11,021 nt of DNA, taken from NCBI GenBank assembly GCA_003024985.2, contig PXIH01S0051146.1, one strand, 5' to 3'. The position numbers and the translations under genes are program-made. Numbering within the stretch: position 1 is the first letter of the stretch; each line of letters starts with the position of its first letter. This document shows, piece after piece, positions 8,305-11,021 of the stretch. The DNA is from Euperipatoides rowelli. Taxonomy: Eukaryota > Onychophora > Udeonychophora > Euonychophora > Peripatopsidae. The notes beneath the pieces were generated by a model. It was not told the DNA's origin. It saw only the letters and a list, made by a program, of their open reading frames with translations, and made no database searches.

Positions 8305-8360
8305 TATTTGTGGGACGTGTTTTGAAAGCATTCTATGTATTAAATTCATCATGCCTAAAC

Positions 8361-8458
8361 GTTACTCTGTCAAGAATGTAAATGACAACTGAAGAAGTTA
8401 CTAGAAAAAGTAATGTTACTATAACTCTTTACTTTTTAAAAGTTACTCCGCAGCACAG
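8361..8458 (-). mobile_element. Probable hAT-type terminal fragment (GTTACT-rich)
   Basis: On the minus strand the segment begins CTGTGCTGCGGAGTAACTTT and continues through alternating AGTAAC/GTTACT and AAAAAGTAA blocks. On the plus strand GTTACT occurs at about 8361, 8396, 8415 and 8442. Ends of the form CAGTGTTGGGNAGTAAC...AAAAAGTAA are widespread in fish and invertebrate genomes and are usually assigned to hAT elements. That assignment rests on my memory of the pattern. No partner end or target duplication was found, so it is probably truncated. Confidence 0.5.
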
Positions 8459-8592
8459 ATTATGATAAAAAATAGATAGGTAAAGCTATACCATCTCATA
8501 TAGTCTAAATAAAAACAAACCTGGTGACACAAGTTTCTGTTCAAAAATTCTCATCTTTCTATTAAAATTATTCAATTACCAATTATTTTTCA

Positions 8593-8721
8593 ATGAGCTT
8601 TAAGATTGTCAAAGCTGAAAGAATTTTAAACATTCCGCTCCCCATGTACCTTTCGCTTGACCATTTGAAAATATTAGTGAATGGAAAGAACCTTATTAGT
8701 GATTTGCCACTTCATCTATAG
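8593..8721 (+). pseudogene. Possible coding remnant, 42 codons, unrecognised
   Basis: An open frame starts at ATG 8593-8595 and stops at TAG 8719-8721. Codons are less A/T-biased than the surroundings (contains NIPLPMYLSLDHLKILVNGK). After the TAG the same frame runs on with one more stop (TGA) to about 8810, ending in Phe/Ile/Leu-rich sequence. I recognise no domain. A donor-like CTG|GTGAGA lies at 8729, but the frame is closed before it, so a clean exon is not supported. It may be a decayed transposon ORF or chance, since an open run of this length is expected now and then at this base composition. Confidence 0.2.
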
Positions 8722-8916
8722 AAACGCTGGTGAGAGCATATAATTTTTTTCTATATGATAAAAGCTTTGGTCTTTATAGCACCCACATTTCAAAATATCA
8801 AAATAAATCAATTCATTTTTTTTTTAAACTTTGTAGTATTATGGACTTAGTATTAAATTAATATCACTTTTTACAGTATATTAGTTAAACACCTTTTCTT
8901 TAAATTATGATCGATT

Positions 8917-8929
8917 GTTGCTTAGCAAC
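8917..8929. promoter_or_regulatory. RFX X-box-like palindrome
   Basis: GTTGCTTAGCAAC is an inverted repeat that fits the RFX-factor X-box pattern (GTTGCC-spacer-GGCAAC type, often written GTNRCC(N)RGYAAC) with one departure in the left half. The hairpin extends by two bases each side (TTGTTGC-TTA-GCAACAA, 8915-8931). RFX sites are known in regulatory DNA of ciliary genes. It lies about 100 bp from the candidate exon, inside its putative intron. A match to a short motif is not evidence of binding. Confidence 0.35.
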
Positions 8930-9029
8930 AAAGCATTACACCATCCGCAAACACCAACATAATTATATACAGTATGTTAATCTTCTGATTTATTTAGATA
9001 GCAACTATTTATGAAAGATAAATATTTAC

Positions 9030-9182
9030 CTCGTCACATGTTTGTACTTGCTGCAGCCTGGTGACATTTTTTGTATGTAATGATAATGCTTTAGACTTTA
9101 AATTATTTTTCAAAACTCTGCTCTGATGCTGAAGAAACTCAGACCTTGACCAAAGGAATTCTTCTGGTACTTTGTAAGGTAT
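9030..9182 (-). CDS. Candidate internal coding exon, 51 codons, protein not recognised
   Basis: On the minus strand a T-rich tract ending TTTTTTAATAG precedes the segment (intron AG at 9183-9184), and GACGAG|GTAAAT follows it (donor GT at 9028-9029). The 153 bp between have no stop in one frame and divide exactly into 51 codons, so the exon is phase 0 at both ends. In-frame stops occur at once in the upstream intron (TAATAG) and a few codons into the downstream one (TCATAA). GC is about 36% by my count (55/153), higher than the flanks. The peptide starts IPYKVPEEFLWSRSEF and ends RLQQVQTCDE. The middle is rich in Leu, Lys and Gln and could form an amphipathic helix or coiled coil. I recognise no family and assign no function. 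No partner exon was found in the window, which would fit long introns. Alternatives are a decayed transposon frame or chance. Confidence 0.65.
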
Positions 9183-9296
9183 CTATTAAAAAATATTAAA
9201 ATTTAAAATTAGCTGTGGACAAAACATTAAAATGATCATAATGTTAGTTAACTGTGCATTCAAGTTTTCAAAACAAAACAGCATGAAATAAAATGA

Positions 9297-9862
9297 TAGT
9301 TAATTCTTGGTTTAAACAGGTTTGATTTACACATGTTTGATTTACACATTTTTGGATTAACATGATTTCAGAATTACTACCACTTCTCAAATTACATGAT
9401 GAATTATTTGAATTAACACAGTTTTCAAAAAAAAATAAGTGGACAGTGTATGAACTTAATTTAGAATAAGAATAAGCCAATGAAAACCTGTCAAAATGAA
9501 AAAATAATTAGCTTCTATACTTTTTTGAATGTTATGATAGTCTGAGAGAGAAATTAATTCATTTATTTATTTCAAATTGATTCAAATTCTTTATGGGAAT
9601 GTTTTTCAATGAATAAATGTTCTGCTTATTATCCTAAATTCAAATCCATCTCTCCGCTAATACACACAACTATAGGTACAATTTTTAGTCAATTAACCTA
9701 ACAAGAGATTAATAATAGTGAATAGAATAAAAGAAATGTTGTTTTTGTTTTCATCACTTCCCCTAATGCTTAGTATTTCAATTATTTCTTATATAAATTT
9801 TATGTTTGATTTACACACTGATTTCCAAGAACACAACCCCAGTGTAAATCAAGAATTAACTG
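9297..9862. mobile_element. pogo/Tigger-like non-autonomous element (MITE), 566 bp
   Basis: The left end TAGTTAATTCTTGGTTTA (9297-9314) and the complement of the right end, CAGTTAATTCTTGATTTA (9845-9862), match in 16 of 18 positions. The match continues weakly, with 20 of 24 overall. TA follows the right end (9863-9864). The left end is preceded by GA, so the TA duplication is not intact. CAGTTAA...GATTTAC ends with TA targets resemble pogo/Tigger members of the Tc1/mariner superfamily. The right end carries its own 11-bp hairpin, TTGATTTACAC (9806-9816) with GTGTAAATCAA (9842-9852). The left end has a tandem pair TTTGATTTACACATG/T (9321-9350). No transposase is present. The open frame at 9268-9480 (minus) is built from these repeats and is not a gene. 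Confidence 0.7.
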
Positions 9863-9898
9863 TACTGAATTAGGCATAATTTATATTTCAATTAGAGA

Positions 9899-9909
9899 GG
9901 GGGGGGGGG
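9899..9909. repeat. G11 mononucleotide tract
   Basis: Eleven G in a row just outside the right end of the pogo-like element. Other homopolymers of this kind are G12 at 8160-8171 and C10 at 6042-6051. They stand out in such an AT-rich window. Confidence 0.9.
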
Positions 9910-10156
9910 AACTAAAAATTATAACAAAATGCTGCTAATTTTAAACACAACAGAAATATTCTATAAATAGATATAACAATGTAGGTTCCCTCCCAGTCAC
10001 CAATTCCTCCTACTCTCCTTAAAGCCTCCAATATTTTTCAAACAAAACTAAAGTTATCCCACCCAACTCATATTTCTATCTATCGATCTACTATATACCT
10101 CCATTAAAATGTGAATATTTAAATGAATAGAAAAAGGCTAGTAAAAGTGATACATA
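9910..10156. other. Spacer with pyrimidine-rich stretch, no gene seen
   Basis: 9985-10110 is rich in C and T on the plus strand (CCCTCCCAGTCACC, CTCCTACTCTCC, TCTATCTATCGATC). No open frame or repeat boundary was found. It may be old repeat sequence, unidentified. Confidence 0.4.
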
Positions 10157-10272
10157 CAGTATAACCTACTATGTTTATTCACATATATAGTACATAGTAT
10201 ATTAAATGTAATATATAAAATAATGTAAAGCTACAAATAATATGAAGTATTATGATAGTATTGAGTATACTG
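10157..10272. mobile_element. Possible small TA-flanked MITE, 116 bp
   Basis: TA-CAGTATA at 10155-10163 and TATACTG-TA at 10266-10274 are exact inverse complements with TA on both outer sides, as in Tc1/mariner-type insertions. Inside, ACTAT is shared a few bases further in on both arms. The termini are only 7 bp and the interior is almost pure A/T, so the call is weak. Confidence 0.35.
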
Positions 10273-10280
10273 TATTAATG

Positions 10281-10303
10281 GTTCTAGCCACTCAGTGGTG
10301 AAC
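10281..10303. repeat. Interrupted palindrome
   Basis: GTTC-TAG-CCACT-C-AGTGG-T-GAAC: two nested perfect blocks of 4 and 5 bp around a single central base. It is GC-richer than its surroundings. Role unknown. Confidence 0.5.
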
Positions 10304-10790
10304 TATGAACTTTTAACAATGGGCTTGCATATTAACTACCATATATTATTTTTTTTTGCGATTAAAATACCAAGCATTAAGGCCTCACCAGATTATATTG
10401 CCATCATGGTGCAAATTTCATAAATGCCGTCTTATCTTTATTTATACACCCCCTCCAATTTAATTTTCAGTGAAGTGATGCAAATTGTATAAAATTGAGA
10501 AAAATTATCACTATAATAAATGAATGCTAAAGAATATTAAAAATTGAAATTGCTTACCAATTAAATACTATTAAATTTAGCTTTTATAACCTAGTCTTAT
10601 ACAGAACATTACTATGAATAAATAAATAGAAACTATTTGCTATGAGTTGAGTTTTGACTTTACAAGTTTCTACAAGCAGCATGAAAGATCTAAATGCAGA
10701 ACAAATTGGCTATGTTACGTTATCGACACTAGTGTCTAGAGAGCAATGCTATCTACATGGATTACTGCAAAAACAAACAATCATGTTTGA
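10304..10790. other. AT-rich spacer, no gene seen
   Basis: A donor-like CTG|GTGAGG occurs on the minus strand near 10385-10390, but all frames upstream of it close within a few dozen bases. A perfect 12-bp palindrome, GACACTAGTGTC, lies at 10725-10736. Nothing else was recognised. Confidence 0.45.
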
Positions 10791-10993
10791 CTGGGCGATA
10801 CAGGACTAAAGGGATCTTGTCTTGTTTTTTTTTTATTTATAGCCCTAACCATCACCCTAATACTAAACCTTAACTAAACGAGATAAAAAATATAAAGTGG
10901 CAAACCGTCCAATATGTTTGATTCCAATTAATTGCATAATAGCGATTATTTACATTTCGATTAATCGATTAGTAAATTCTACTAATCGCCCAG
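10791..10993. mobile_element. ~203-bp MITE with CTGGGCGAT inverted ends
   Basis: CTGGGCGAT (10791-10799) and ATCGCCCAG (10985-10993) are exact inverse complements. The right end carries a perfect hairpin, CGATTAGTA (10966-10974), loop AATTC, TACTAATCG (10980-10988), overlapping the palindrome CGATTAATCG (10958-10967). The left half holds a CCTAA-rich stretch (10841-10870). Ends of the form (C/T)AGAGCTGGGCGATTAATCG recur in many animal genomes as non-autonomous DNA elements. I am not certain of the superfamily. No convincing target duplication was found; ACTGCAA occurs at 10764-10770 and 10999-11005 but does not abut the left terminus. Confidence 0.55.
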
Positions 10994-11021
10994 CTCTAAC
11001 TGCAACCATATTCATCTTCAA

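Noticed and set aside
8271-8336. Minus-strand frame starting MLSKHVPQISAPP, ending at a GTTAG|GTAAAA donor
   Set aside because: Lies inside the GCGCACT cluster, has a weak acceptor, and is short enough to be chance.
9268-9480. Minus-strand open frame of 70 codons with a VNQTCVNQTC repeat
   Set aside because: The peptide repeat is the translation of the 15-bp tandem repeat at the end of the pogo-like element.
1-11021. tRNA-derived SINEs, tRNA genes, rRNA, CRISPR arrays, LTRs, bacterial operons
   Set aside because: No GGTTCGA-type B box, clover-leaf candidate, regularly spaced repeats, long terminal direct repeats or Shine-Dalgarno-led gene clusters were seen on either strand.

Overview
The window looks like animal nuclear DNA: very AT-rich, without operons, tRNA, rRNA or CRISPR, and filled with decayed class II (cut-and-paste) transposon sequence. 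I cannot name the species. The mixture of piggyBac, pogo/Tigger-like, hAT-like and foldback MITE sequence fits many marine invertebrates and fishes. Almost none of the long open frames is a gene. The two protein-level signals came from translating short, interrupted stretches.

Region 1-1434 is the 5' half of a decayed piggyBac-type transposon lying on the minus strand. From its 5' end at 1434 inward it shows a TTAA target site and CCCTAGAATGC terminus, a subterminal inverted repeat, two diverged copies of a ~225-bp subterminal repeat, and a transposase pseudogene (about 800 to 1) that runs off the window edge. The pseudogene keeps the first catalytic Asp context (TIDEQ) but has a Gly where the second catalytic Asp is expected, plus stops and frameshifts.

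Region 1435-6951 holds no gene I can support. It contains two hairpins near 1.7 and 1.9 kb, a hexanucleotide microsatellite, a 75-bp imperfect palindrome with an unusually GC-rich loop at 4774-4848, and a diverged repeat block at 4905-5275.

Region 6952-7405 is a clean 438-bp foldback element with an 8-bp target duplication. Its long arms are 88/89 identical, its centre is a tight hairpin, and a CTCF-like motif lies next to the centre. Region 7980-8460 carries a cluster of the heptamer GCGCACT/AGTGCGC, poly-G tracts and a hAT-type end with repeated GTTACT.

The only good candidate host coding sequence is a 153-bp minus-strand exon at 9030-9182: 51 codons, phase 0 at both ends, with consensus splice sites. 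If it is real, much of the window is intron of a minus-strand gene, with the transposon debris inside it. An RFX X-box-like site lies in the putative intron about 100 bp past the exon's donor.

The right part holds a pogo/Tigger-like MITE (9297-9862), a possible small TA-flanked MITE (10157-10272) and a 203-bp element with CTGGGCGAT inverted ends (10791-10993).
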